Below are positions 1 to 19,335 of a stretch of DNA of 64,000 nt, piece after piece (position 1 is the stretch's first letter; every line of letters begins with the position of its first letter). Under the pieces are notes generated by a model. That model did no database searches. It worked only from the letters and a program-made list of their open reading frames with translations, and was not told the origin of the DNA. The translations under genes and the position numbers were made by a program. Origin of the DNA: Blastococcus sp. CPCC 205250 (GTDB lineage Bacteria; Actinomycetota; Actinomycetes; Mycobacteriales; Geodermatophilaceae); NCBI RefSeq assembly GCF_019799925.1, contig NZ_JABGCG010000003.1, positions 1 through 64,000 of the forward strand, given 5' to 3'.

Positions 1-80
1 TGCGCAGTGCACGGGGTAATACTTGGCACTGACTTTCGGCACGCTGTTGAGTTCTCAAGGAACGGACGCGCGAAGAACCA
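1..80 (-). promoter_or_regulatory. rRNA operon leader (antitermination/processing region)
   Basis: Read on the minus strand, about 20-62 contains the stretch CCTTGAGAACTCAACAG followed by CGTGCCGAAAGTCA. This is the conserved actinobacterial sequence found just upstream of 16S rRNA genes, where boxA-like antitermination and RNase III processing signals lie. The 16S gene itself would begin left of position 1 and is not in the window. Identification rests on recognising the leader; a 16S match in the flanking sequence would settle it. Confidence 0.75.
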
Positions 81-198
81 GACCCCCTGCGGGGCCTTCG
101 TCAACGGCGGCTTGGTGTCCATCCTACGCCGCATCCGGGGCGACCCTCTCGGGCCCTCCCCGGCGGCCCCTCCCGGGGTCTCGCGCGGCGCAGAGAGA

Positions 199-228
199 AA
201 GTTACGCGCCTCCGGGAGCCGGTGTCAA
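199..228 (-). promoter_or_regulatory. Putative rRNA operon promoter
   Basis: On the minus strand a perfect -35 hexamer TTGACA (223-228) is followed after 18 bases by TAACTT (199-204), a housekeeping-sigma type -10. It points left into the rRNA leader at 1-80 and stands about 75 bases downstream of the tyrS stop codon. A short inverted repeat (GTGACG at 241-246, CGTCAC at 271-276) lies between tyrS and this promoter and may help end tyrS transcription. The 1-302 stretch holds nothing else that I can identify. Confidence 0.65.
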
Positions 229-302
229 ACCGGTCCCGGGGTGACGGTCGACACCCGGCCGGAACCGGCGCGTCACCTGGCGTTCACGCGTCTGGGAGGT
301 CC

Positions 303-1589
303 TCAGGGCGCGGACGGACCACGCTGCACGCCGGCCACGGACCGCTTCCCCCGGCGCAGCACGAGCCACCCGCCCGGCAGCCAGGCGTCCTCCCCCGGGA
401 CGGCGTCGGCGTCGGTGACCCGCTCGTTGTTCAGGTACGCGCCACCCTCCTTCACCGTGCGGCGGGCCTCGGAGAGGCTGCCCACGAGGCCGGTCTGCTG
501 CATCAGCTGCGCCACCGTGGGGACGTCGCCGTCCACGGTGACGCTGCCGGCCTCCTGCAGCGCAGCACCCAGGGTCTGGGCGCCCAGCGCGGACAGGTCG
601 TCGCGCCCGAAGAGCGCGCGCCCGGCCGCCTCGGCCTGGCGCAGCTCCTCGGGACCGTGCACGAGCAGCGTCAGCTCCTCGGCCAGGGCGCGCTGCGCGG
701 CCCGGGACGCCGGCCGCTCGGTGCTCTCCGCGACGAGCGCCGCCACGTCCTCGGCGGGTCGCTCCGAGAACTGCGGCAGCCAGCTGAGCGCGTCGGCGTC
801 GTCGGCGTTGAGCCAGAACTGGAAGAACGCGTACGGCGAGGTGAGCGCGGGGTCCAGCCAGACGGTGCCGCCCTCGCTCTTGCCGAACTTCTGCCCGTCG
901 GACTTCTTGACCAGCGGGGTGGACAGCGCGTGGACGGTCGCGCCCTCGGTGCGGCGCACCAGGTCGATGCCGGCCGTCAGGTTCCCCCACTGGTCCGAGC
1001 CGCCGCTCTGCAGCGTGCAGCCGTGCCGCCGGTGGAGCTCGCGGAAGTCGTTCGCCTGCAGGATCTGGTAGCTGAACTCGGTGTAGCTGATGCCGGCCTC
1101 GGAGTTCAGCCGGGCGGACACGGCCTCCTTGGCGAGCATCCGGCCGACCCGGAAGTGCTTGCCCAGGTCGCGCAGGAGGTCGATCGCCGACAGCTGCGAC
1201 GTCCAGTCCAGGTTGTCGACGTAGACCGGCGCCCGCAGGCCGTCGCGCCCGGCCGGGGCCTCGAGGAACGGCGCGATCTGGCGCCGGATGCTGTCGACCC
1301 AGCCGGACACGGTGTCCCGGTCGTTCAGCTGGCGCTCCGCGGTCGGCCGCGGGTCGCCGATCAGCCCGGTGGCGCCACCGACCAGGACGATCGGCTGGTG
1401 CCCGGCCCGCTGCAGGGCGCGCAGCAGCATGAGCTGCACCAGGTGACCCACGTGCAGGCTGGCGGCCGTGGGATCGAAGCCGCAGTAGTAGGTGACCGGT
1501 CCGGCGGCCAGGTGCGCGCGCAGCGCGTCCTCGTCGGTGGTCTGGGCGATCAGCTCACGCCGGTGCAGCTCGTCGATCACGTCGGTCAC
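303..1589 (-). CDS. tyrS: Tyrosyl-tRNA synthetase
   Basis: Cytoplasmic class I aminoacyl-tRNA synthetase that charges tRNA-Tyr. The 428-residue protein has the usual bacterial TyrRS length. The HIGH-type motif HVGH is at residues 46-49, the KMSKS-type loop reads KFGKS (234-238), and an S4-like RNA-binding domain occupies about the last 75 residues. The GTG start overlaps the stop of the upstream glycosylase gene in a GTGA overlap, so it is probably translated by coupling as the last gene of the arg transcript. argH-tyrS adjacency is common in actinobacteria. Confidence 0.97.
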   Translation of the reverse strand: MTDVIDELHRRELIAQTTDEDALRAHLAAGPVTYYCGFDPTAASLHVGHLVQLMLLRALQRAGHQPIVLVGGATGLIGDPRPTAERQLNDRDTVSGWVDSIRRQIAPFLEAPAGRDGLRAPVYVDNLDWTSQLSAIDLLRDLGKHFRVGRMLAKEAVSARLNSEAGISYTEFSYQILQANDFRELHRRHGCTLQSGGSDQWGNLTAGIDLVRRTEGATVHALSTPLVKKSDGQKFGKSEGGTVWLDPALTSPYAFFQFWLNADDADALSWLPQFSERPAEDVAALVAESTERPASRAAQRALAEELTLLVHGPEELRQAEAAGRALFGRDDLSALGAQTLGAALQEAGSVTVDGDVPTVAQLMQQTGLVGSLSEARRTVKEGGAYLNNERVTDADAVPGEDAWLPGGWLVLRRGKRSVAGVQRGPSAP

Positions 1590-2212
1590 GGACGTCCATC
1601 CTGCCCGGCCGCGCGCCGGGGCCGCCGCCCGCCCGGCCGGAAGGCGCTCACCGTGTCCGAGGCCGCGTCCCAGAACCGCCAGGGCAGCTCGGTGGCGACG
1701 CTGATCCCGACCCGGGGACCGGCCGCGACCGCCGGCGGTGGGTGCCCGGTGTGCAGCCGGACCGGCGAGGCCGGGTCGAGCAGGTCGGCGCCGCGGTCGT
1801 CCGGGCCGATCCCGAGTGCCTGGGTCAGCCGGGCGGGGCCACGGGCCAGGTCACGTGCCGCCTTCGCCGCCGTCCGCCGGGACCGGGCCAGGGGCTCCCC
1901 CGCCACCACCTCCCCGGCGCGCAGCAGGACCGCGGACCCGCGCCCGTCCGGACCGACGACGACGTTGGCGCACCAGTGCACGCCGTAGCTGAAGTACACG
2001 TACAGCCGCCCCGGCGGGCCGAACATGATCGCCGCGCGCGGGGTGGGCCCGCGGTGGGCGTGCGACGCCGGGTCCTCCCCCGCGCCGGAGTAGGCCTCGA
2101 CCTCCGTCAGCCGCAGGGCGACCCGTCCCTCCGGCCGGTCGGTGACCACCCAGCAGCCGAGCAGCGCGGGCGCGACCTCGTCGACCGGCCCGAGCAGCTG
2201 CTCGGCGGTCAC
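1586..2212 (-). CDS. mpg: DNA-3-methyladenine glycosylase (AAG/MPG family)
   Basis: Base-excision repair enzyme of the alkyladenine glycosylase family (PF02245), which removes alkylated purines. The 208-residue length is normal for the family. Visible motifs are LTEVEAY (35-41), holding the probable catalytic glutamate, and YVYFSYGVHWCAN (71-83). The frame is open far upstream through argH; the GTG at 2212 was chosen because it starts just before the conserved domain and 23 bases after the argH stop. Its own stop overlaps the tyrS start (GTGA). Position between argH and tyrS is a recurrent actinobacterial arrangement. Confidence 0.9.
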   Translation of the reverse strand: MTAEQLLGPVDEVAPALLGCWVVTDRPEGRVALRLTEVEAYSGAGEDPASHAHRGPTPRAAIMFGPPGRLYVYFSYGVHWCANVVVGPDGRGSAVLLRAGEVVAGEPLARSRRTAAKAARDLARGPARLTQALGIGPDDRGADLLDPASPVRLHTGHPPPAVAAGPRVGISVATELPWRFWDAASDTVSAFRPGGRRPRRAAGQDGRP

Positions 2213-2235
2213 CAGCGGTCCCGGCACGGCAGGGC

Positions 2236-4226
<1,991 letters not shown>

Positions 4227-4242
4227 CGGCGTCGTCGGCCCG

Positions 4243-6361
<2,119 letters not shown>

Positions 6362-6365
<4 letters not shown>

Positions 6366-7398
6366 GGTGCTGGCTCCTCTCCGTTGGTCGGGGCAGGGAC
6401 GACCATCGTCCCGGTGCCTTCGGTCGTGAACATCTCCAGCAGCAGGGCGTGCGGGGTGCGCCCGTCGACGACGGTCGCCCGCTTCACCCCGCCCTCGACC
6501 GCCCGCAGGCAGGCGGCCATCTTCGGCACCATCCCGGAGTCCAGGTCCGGGAGGATCTCCGCCAGCTCGGCGGCGTCGATCTGCTGCACGAGCGAGCCGC
6601 GGTCGGGCCAGTCGGCGTAGAGCCCCTCGACGTCGGTGAGGACGACGAGCTTCACCGCGTCCAGCGCGACGGCCACCGCGGCGGCGGCGGTGTCGGCGTT
6701 GACGTTGTGCACCACGCCGTCGGCGTCGGGGGCGACGGTGGCGATGACCGGGATGTGGCCGGAGTCCAGCAGCGCCCGCACCGGGCCGGGGTCGACCTCG
6801 ACGACGTCGCCGACCAGGCCGACGTCCACCGGCTCGCCGTCGACCACGGCCGTCGTCCGCTCGGCGCGGAACAGGCCGCCGTCCTCCCCGGACAGCCCCA
6901 CGGCCAGCGGGCCGTGCTGGTTGATCAGGCCGACCACCTCGGGGGTGACCGAGCCGGTGAGCACCATGCGGACGACGTCGATGGTCTCCTCGGTGGTCAC
7001 CCGCAGGCCGCCGCGGAACTCGCTGACGATGCCCAGCCGGCCGAGCATCTCGGTGATCTGCGGGCCGCCGCCGTGCACGACGACGGGCAGGATGCCGCAG
7101 GTCCGCAGGAACACCATGTCGTCGGCGAAGGCGCGGCGGCACTCGTCGTCGACCATGGCGTGGCCGCCGTACTTGATCACCACGACGTTGCCGTGGAACT
7201 CCTTGAGCCACGGCAGCGCCCCGGTGAGGACGGCGACCTTGGCGGCGTCGCCCTGCGGGTCGTACTGGCGCATCTTCCGGGTGGTGCCGATGCGGCGGCG
7301 GACGGCCCCCACGTCGGGGGCGTGCTCGTCGATCCGCACGTCGGGCGGGGTGGGGTCCTGGTGGTCGGCGTGGTCGTGCGCCGGGTCCTGCGCGGTGG

Positions 7399-7402
<4 letters not shown>
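6362..7402 (-). CDS. argB: Acetylglutamate kinase
   Basis: Phosphorylates N-acetylglutamate, usually the arginine-feedback-controlled step. The amino-acid-kinase fold begins with [11 protein letters not shown] (KYGG at 77-80); the substrate loop VVHGGGPQI and the C-terminal KMAAC segment are present. At 346 residues it is about 40 longer than most homologues because of an acidic and histidine-rich N-terminal tail (residues 1-40). The upstream start is nevertheless supported by the ATGA overlap with argJ. A shorter alternative would start at Met44. Confidence 0.95.
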
Positions 7403-9625
<2,223 letters not shown>

Positions 9626-9709
9626 GGGGTTCCCTGCGAGCACTGTGTGCTGAGTGCCCATTCCTGTGCCGGGACGACCAGTGGGCGCACAGTGTTCGTG
9701 CCGCGGACG

Positions 9710-9928
9710 TCAGCCGCCGTAGCCGGCGAGCTTCTGCTCCGCGTCGGTGACGCCGCGGGAGAAGCGGCGCAGGTACTCGGCCTCGAGCTGGTCGGTCCGC
9801 TCGCGGTGGTTGGCCCACGCGTCGGCCGACCCGGTCCGCAGGATGTCGTGCCGCTTGTCGTAGAGGTGGGCGATCTCGCGGTTGAGGTCCTCGTCGGAGA
9901 TCTCGGCCATCGCCGGTGGGTGCAGCAT
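9710..9928 (-). CDS. Small DUF6158-like protein
   Basis: A 72-residue acidic, helical protein with the pattern SDEDLNREIAHLYDKRHDIL followed by a second helix ending EAEYLRRF. This resembles the small actinobacterial family DUF6158, of unknown function. Start: ATG 9928 is preceded by AGGG; an internal ATG at 9910 (MAEISDED) matches the family N-terminus more closely but has no ribosome-binding site. It stands alone between the SDR gene and argC. No function is proposed. Confidence 0.7.
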   Translation of the reverse strand: MLHPPAMAEISDEDLNREIAHLYDKRHDILRTGSADAWANHRERTDQLEAEYLRRFSRGVTDAEQKLAGYGG

Positions 9929-10780
9929 GGGCGCGACCCTAGGCAGCCGGGAGCGGACGTGCAGCCGTCAGCCGAGCGGGTCGCCGTCCCCCCACGGGCG
10001 CAGCCGTAGCCGGCGGGCGTCGCCCTCCGGACCGCGGGCGGCGAGATCGGCCGGGGTCTCGTGGGCCACGTGCAGCAGGCGGCCACCCCAGGCGTCGAGC
10101 TCGCCCGCGGCGATCGCGGCGACCATCCCGACCACCCGCTCCACCGGCGTCCATTCCTCGAAGCCCTGCCACATGGCCATCGACCGGGTCATGGGGGTGT
10201 CGACGACGCCGGGGGCGACGTCGAAGGCGTGCACGTCCGTGCCCTCGAGCGCCCCCTCGAGGGCCTCGGTGAGCCGCATCAGGCCGGTCTTGGCCACCGA
10301 GTAGGCGGAGTACTGCGGCCGGGCGCGCACGCTCATCCCGCTGGCGAGGTTCACGATCCGGCCGCGGTTGCGCAGGACCATCCACGGCACGACCGCGCGG
10401 CTCAGCAGGAAGCCGCCGCGGACGTGGCTGGAGACGACGTCCCACCACTGGTCGGGGTCGGCCTCCCACAGCGGCTCCTCGGCCCCGTCGATGGCGCCGG
10501 CGCTGTTGACCAGCAGGTCGACCCGGCCCAGCTGCTCGGCCACCTCCGCGACGGCGGCGTCGACCGCCGCCCGGTCGGTCACGTCGGCGGTCACCGCGAG
10601 GGTGCGGCTCCCGGTGACGGCGGCGATCTCGTCCATCGCCGTCCGCAGCCGGTCCCCGGACCGCGCCAGCCCGGCGACGGCCATGCCGCGGGCGGCCAGG
10701 CCCTCGGCCAGCGCGCGGCCGATGCCCGAGCCCGCGCCGGTGACCAGCGCGACGCCGCTCAGGTCTGCATCCCGGTGGGC

Positions 10781-10834
10781 GGCCCCGTCCCGGGGCTCGT
10801 CGCGAGCCTGCGAGCGATGAGGAGGACGGGGTCC
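10781..10834. repeat. Palindromic element after pheT, possible terminator
   Basis: Long imperfect hairpin with outer arms GGCCCCGTCC (10781-10790) and GGACGGGGTCC (10824-10834), and an inner CTCGTCGC/GCGATGAG pairing around a GAGCCTGC loop. It begins 5 bases after the pheT stop in the direction of pheT transcription, so it could terminate pheT, yet it also lies in the open frame of the SDR N-terminus. Its layout resembles the hairpin at 55572-55628, suggesting a dispersed family. Confidence 0.5.
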
Positions 10835-10838
10835 TTCG

Positions 10839-15354
<4,516 letters not shown>

Positions 15355-15428
15355 CCGGTCTCCCCCGGGCGGGTGGGGCCGTCCGGCGCGGGCTGCACTC
15401 CCGGTCCGGCCGTGCCGATGGCTGCGGC

Positions 15429-17678
15429 GTGGACTCCTCCGCGCACGCTGCTGCCCTCGACGCCGTCCTCGCCACCGGCGGGATCCGCAGCGTCTTCCAG
15501 CCCATCGTCGACATCGACACCGGCGCCGTCGTCGCCTACGAGGCGCTCGCGCGCGGACCGCAGGGGCCGCTCGAGCGCCCCGACCAGCTCTTCGGCACCG
15601 CCCGCGCCACGGGCCGGCTCGCCGAGCTCGACCAGATCTGCCGCTCGGCCGCGCTGCGCGGCGCGCTGGAGCAGGGCCTGGTCGCCCCGCTGACCCTCTT
15701 CGTCAACGTCGAGCCCGAGGTGCTCGACCAGGCGCCGATGGAGACCCTGCTCGGTCTCGCCGCGGCCGCGCCCGGCCGGCTCCGGGTGGTCCTGGAGATC
15801 ACCGAGCGCGCGCTGGCCACCCGGCCCGCGGAGCTGCTGCGCACCGTCGAGCGCGTGCGGTCGGTCGGCTGGGGCGTCGCGGTGGACGACGTCGGCGCCG
15901 AGCCGATGTCGCTGGCGTTCATGCCGCTGCTGCGCCCCGACGTCGTCAAGCTCGACCTGCGGCTGGTGCAGGAGCGGCCCGGCCCCGAGGTCGCCGAGAT
16001 CATGAACGCGGTCAACGCCTACGCCGAGCGCACCGGCGCGGTGGTCCTCGCCGAGGGCATCGAGCACGAGGAGCACCTGGCCATGGCCCGCGGCCTGGGC
16101 GCCACCCTCGGCCAGGGCTGGTACTTCGGCCGCCCGGCCGACGGCCCCGCGACCGGCCGCCCGACCGCCGAGCTGGCGCTGCCCGGCTGCGGGGACGGCG
16201 CCGTCGCCGACGAGGCGGTCTCCCCCTTCGCCTGCCTGCCCGCGGGCACCGTGCTGCGCCAGGCCCCCAAGGCCCTGCTCATCGAGCTGTCCAAGCAGCT
16301 GGAGCGGGAGGCCATGCGGATGGGCCAGACCTGCGTGGTGGCGGCAACCTTCCAGGAGGCGCGCCACTTCACCCCCTCGACCACCCAGCGCTACCGCGAC
16401 CTGGTCGAGCGCACCGCCTTCGTGTGCGCCCTCGGCGAGGGCCTGCCCGAGGAGCCGCTGCCCGGGCTGCGCGGCACGACCCTGGACGACGGCGACCCGG
16501 TGCGCGGCGAGTGGGACGTCGCCGTCCTCAGCCCGCACTTCGCCGCGGCGCTGCTGGCCCGCGACCTCGGCGACAGCGGCCCGGACGCCCAGCGCCGGTT
16601 CGAGTACGCGCTGACCTACGACCGCGAGACGGTCGTGCGGGCGACGGCGTCGCTGCTCGCCCGGGTGGCCCCGCGGGTCGGTCCCGCGCCGGCCGCCGTC
16701 CCCGCCGTCGTGCCGCCGCCGGCCGTCGCCGTGGCGCGGGCCGCGGCCGCCGGCGCCCCGGCCGGGGAGGCGCTGCTGCTCGAGGCGCTCGCCGCCACGC
16801 CCAGCGGCGTCGCGGTGGCCGACATGCGGCTGCCCGACCAGCCGCTGGTGTACGTCAACCCCGCCTTCGAGCGGCTGGCCGGCCTGTCCCGCGACCTGCT
16901 GCTGGGCCGCAACTGCCGCTTCCTGCAGGGCCCGGACACCGATCCGGCCGCGGTCGCCCGCATCCGCGCCGCCGTCGCCGCCGGCGAGGAGTGCCGGGAG
17001 ACCGTCCTGAACTTCCGCGGGCCCGAGCGCAGCCCGTGGTGGAACGAGCTGCACCTGGCGCCGGTCCGCGACGCCGACGGGACGGTCGTGCAGTACATCG
17101 GCGTGCAGGTCGACGTGACCGCCCGCGTCGAGGCCGAGCGGGCGCTGCTGCAGGAGCGCGACCGCACCCGCGCCGCGCTCGCGCGCATCCAGGAGCTGGC
17201 GGCCACCGACCCGCTGACCGGGCTGGCCAACCGCCGCCGGCTGCAGGAGCAGGTGGAGACGGCGCTGTGGGACGCCCGCGCCCGCGGGGACGCCCTCGCC
17301 CTGCTCTTCGTCGACCTCGACGGGTTCAAGGCGGTCAACGACCGCTTCGGGCACGCCGCCGGTGACGAGCTCCTCCAGGAGGTCGCGGGCCGGCTCCGGC
17401 AGCGGCTGCGCCGCCGCGACCTGGTGGCCCGGCTCGGCGGCGACGAGTTCCTCGTCGCGCTGCCCGACCTGTCCCCGGAGACCGCGGCCGCGGAGGCCCG
17501 CCGGGTGGCCGACGACCTCGTGGCCGTCCTGAGCCGGCCGGTCGACGTGCACGGGGCGCCGGTCTTCGTCGGCGCCAGCGTCGGCATCTCCGTGGCACCG
17601 GAGGACGGCGACGACTTCGCCGCCCTCCTGCACGTGGCCGACACGCGGATGTACGCGGCCAAGGCGCGGGTCGGCTGA
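15429..17678 (+). CDS. EAL-DICT-LOV-GGDEF protein, predicted light-sensing c-di-GMP enzyme
   Basis: A 749-residue four-domain signalling protein. The EAL phosphodiesterase (about 15-240) keeps E38, N93, E123, D153-D154, K174, E209 and Q229, so hydrolysis looks possible. A DICT-type sensory domain follows (about 280-410). A LOV domain (about 450-570) has GRNCRFLQG at 493-501 with photoadduct Cys496, NEL at 539-541 and YIGVQ at 556-560, the canonical FMN-binding set. The C-terminal GGDEF cyclase has GGDEF at 670-674 and an RxxD inhibitory site at 661-664. Blue light may therefore switch synthesis against degradation of c-di-GMP. The GTG start precedes the EAL domain; the open frame reaches much further upstream but is the shadow of the transporter. 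Confidence 0.92.
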   Translation: MDSSAHAAALDAVLATGGIRSVFQPIVDIDTGAVVAYEALARGPQGPLERPDQLFGTARATGRLAELDQICRSAALRGALEQGLVAPLTLFVNVEPEVLDQAPMETLLGLAAAAPGRLRVVLEITERALATRPAELLRTVERVRSVGWGVAVDDVGAEPMSLAFMPLLRPDVVKLDLRLVQERPGPEVAEIMNAVNAYAERTGAVVLAEGIEHEEHLAMARGLGATLGQGWYFGRPADGPATGRPTAELALPGCGDGAVADEAVSPFACLPAGTVLRQAPKALLIELSKQLEREAMRMGQTCVVAATFQEARHFTPSTTQRYRDLVERTAFVCALGEGLPEEPLPGLRGTTLDDGDPVRGEWDVAVLSPHFAAALLARDLGDSGPDAQRRFEYALTYDRETVVRATASLLARVAPRVGPAPAAVPAVVPPPAVAVARAAAAGAPAGEALLLEALAATPSGVAVADMRLPDQPLVYVNPAFERLAGLSRDLLLGRNCRFLQGPDTDPAAVARIRAAVAAGEECRETVLNFRGPERSPWWNELHLAPVRDADGTVVQYIGVQVDVTARVEAERALLQERDRTRAALARIQELAATDPLTGLANRRRLQEQVETALWDARARGDALALLFVDLDGFKAVNDRFGHAAGDELLQEVAGRLRQRLRRRDLVARLGGDEFLVALPDLSPETAAAEARRVADDLVAVLSRPVDVHGAPVFVGASVGISVAPEDGDDFAALLHVADTRMYAAKARVG

Positions 17679-17679
17679 C

Positions 17680-18309
17680 TCAGCGGCCGGGATCGGGCGG
17701 CAGCAGGCCGGCCAGCCCCCCGTGGGCGAGGTCGGCCAGCTGCTCGGCCAGTTCCGCGGCGGGCACCGAGCGGGTGCCCGACCACCAGTGCGCCGTCAGC
17801 TGCACCATGCCGACGACGCCGTAGGCCCAGGTCATCGCCGGTCCGGTGGGCCGGCCGGCCGCCGCGAGGCGCTCGCTCAGGAGCCTCCCGAGCGCCTGGG
17901 CGACCTGCCCCTCGGTGGCCGCGACGAGGTCCGCGCGGCCGGAGCGGCCGGCCTGGGCGTAGGCGAAGCGGTACAGGGCCGGCTCCTCCTCGATCAGCTG
18001 CACGAACGCGGCGATGACGGCGTGCAGCCGGGCGCGGTCGTCGCCGCGCTCCAGGGCCAGCTCGCCGAGCAGCCGGGGCAGCAGCACGTCACCGGAGATC
18101 CGCTCGAGGACGGCGTCGATGAGCTCGTCCTTGTCGGAGAAGTACCGGTAGATGACGGTCTTGGACACCCCGGCGGCACGGGCGACGTCGTCCACGGCGA
18201 AGTCCGGGCCGACGGCACGCAGCGCGTCCAGCGCGGCTCCGACGAGGTCCTCGCGCCGGCTGCGGCGGTGCGCGTCCCAGCGCGAGCTGCGGCCGTCGGT
18301 CTTCGACAC
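17680..18309 (-). CDS. TetR-family transcriptional regulator
   Basis: A 209-residue repressor with an N-terminal TetR helix-turn-helix (FAVDDVARAAGVSKTVIYRYFSDKDEL) and an all-helical ligand-binding C-terminal domain. I chose the GTG at 18309 because GGGGGAGG lies about 8 bases upstream; GTG 18327 is the only longer choice. It is divergent from the AurF-like oxygenase gene, and a long symmetric site fills the 92-base gap, so it most likely represses both itself and the oxygenase. The ligand is unknown, possibly a fatty acyl or aromatic substrate of the enzyme. Confidence 0.92.
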   Translation of the reverse strand: MSKTDGRSSRWDAHRRSRREDLVGAALDALRAVGPDFAVDDVARAAGVSKTVIYRYFSDKDELIDAVLERISGDVLLPRLLGELALERGDDRARLHAVIAAFVQLIEEEPALYRFAYAQAGRSGRADLVAATEGQVAQALGRLLSERLAAAGRPTGPAMTWAYGVVGMVQLTAHWWSGTRSVPAAELAEQLADLAHGGLAGLLPPDPGR

Positions 18310-18335
18310 GCCTCCATCCTCCCCCACGTGTTGCC

Positions 18336-18368
18336 TGTGTCCACTGGTAACAGCTACCGTCGGACACA
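18336..18368. promoter_or_regulatory. TetR operator between regulator and oxygenase genes
   Basis: A 33-base symmetric site: TGTGTCC-N3-GGTA (18336-18349), five central bases ACAGC, then TACC-N3-GGACACA (18355-18368). All 11 specified bases of each arm pair exactly. The position between divergent genes and the nested half-sites are typical of TetR operators. Binding by the neighbouring regulator is inferred. Confidence 0.7.
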
Positions 18369-18401
18369 GCTTTTCCCGAGCACCCCCTGGAGGGAACGCC
18401 G

Positions 18402-19325
18402 ATGACCGCCACCCTGCCTGCCGACGCTCCCCGGACGCCGACCCGGGCCACCGACCGCCAGGAGCTGTCGACCCGGCTGCTCGGGTCGGCCGCCAGGACG
18501 TCGTTCGACCCCACCGTCGACGTCGACTGGGACGCCCCGATCCCCGAGGACCTCTACGGTCTCTCGCCGGAGTGGTCGTCGCTCTACGGCACGCCGCTGT
18601 GGGACGGGCTGACCGAGGCGCAGCGGGTCACGCTGACCATCCACGAGTACTGCTCGATCTCCGGCGTCGGCATCTGGTTCGAGTGCCTGCTCATGCAGCT
18701 GGTGCTCAAGGACGTCTACGGCGACGACCCGTCGCAGCCGCACGTGCAGTGGGCGCTGACCGAGATCGCCGACGAGTGCCGGCACTCGGTCATGTTCGCG
18801 CGGACGGCGCAGACGTTCGGCGCGCCGTCCTACCAGCCGCCGCCGTCGATCCTGAAGCTCGGCAAGGCCTTCGCCGCGCGCGGTTCGGGCCCGGCGGCCT
18901 ACGCGGCGATCCTCGTCGCCGAGGAGATCCTCGACATCTTCCAGCGCGACCTCATGCGCGACGAGCGCGTCCAGCCGCTGACCCGCGCGACCAGCCGCAT
19001 CCACGTCGTCGAGGAGGCGCGGCACATGCGCTTCGCCCGCGACGAGGTCGCGCGGCGCACCCCGCAGCTGGGCTTCCTCGCGCTGCGCCGGCACCGCACC
19101 GTCGTCGCCTCGGTGGCGGCCATCGTCGCCGACAACCTGGTGCAGCCGCAGGTGTACGCGTCGGTCGGGCTGGACCCGGCGGAGGCCAAGGCGGCGGCCC
19201 GCGCCAACGGGCACCACCGGGCCAAGCTGCGCGACGCCTCGTCGGGACTGGTGTCGTTCCTGCGCGAGGTGGGCCTCGTCGGCGGTCGGTCCGAGCTGCT
19301 CTGGAAGCGCGCCGGCCTGGTCTGA
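18402..19325 (+). CDS. AurF-like diiron oxygenase
   Basis: A 307-residue helical protein of the AurF/p-aminobenzoate N-oxygenase-like family (PF11583) within the ferritin-like diiron superfamily. Candidate iron ligands are Glu94, the pair EIADECRH (Glu125, His128), Glu175/176, and HVVEEARH (Glu205/206, His209). Such enzymes oxidise amines or alkyl groups, but many actinobacterial members next to TetR genes are uncharacterised. A good ribosome-binding site (TGGAGGG) precedes the ATG, and the TetR operator lies immediately upstream. Substrate not inferable. Confidence 0.85.
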   Translation: MTATLPADAPRTPTRATDRQELSTRLLGSAARTSFDPTVDVDWDAPIPEDLYGLSPEWSSLYGTPLWDGLTEAQRVTLTIHEYCSISGVGIWFECLLMQLVLKDVYGDDPSQPHVQWALTEIADECRHSVMFARTAQTFGAPSYQPPPSILKLGKAFAARGSGPAAYAAILVAEEILDIFQRDLMRDERVQPLTRATSRIHVVEEARHMRFARDEVARRTPQLGFLALRRHRTVVASVAAIVADNLVQPQVYASVGLDPAEAKAAARANGHHRAKLRDASSGLVSFLREVGLVGGRSELLWKRAGLV

Positions 19326-19335
19326 GCGGAGTCGC

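Noticed and set aside
1..302. 16S rRNA gene inside the window
   Set aside because: Only the leader and promoter are present; no 16S sequence motif (such as the AGAGTTTGATC start) occurs before position 1 is reached.
222..1988. 588-residue plus-strand frame opposite tyrS and the glycosylase gene
   Set aside because: Antisense shadow of two well-identified minus-strand genes.
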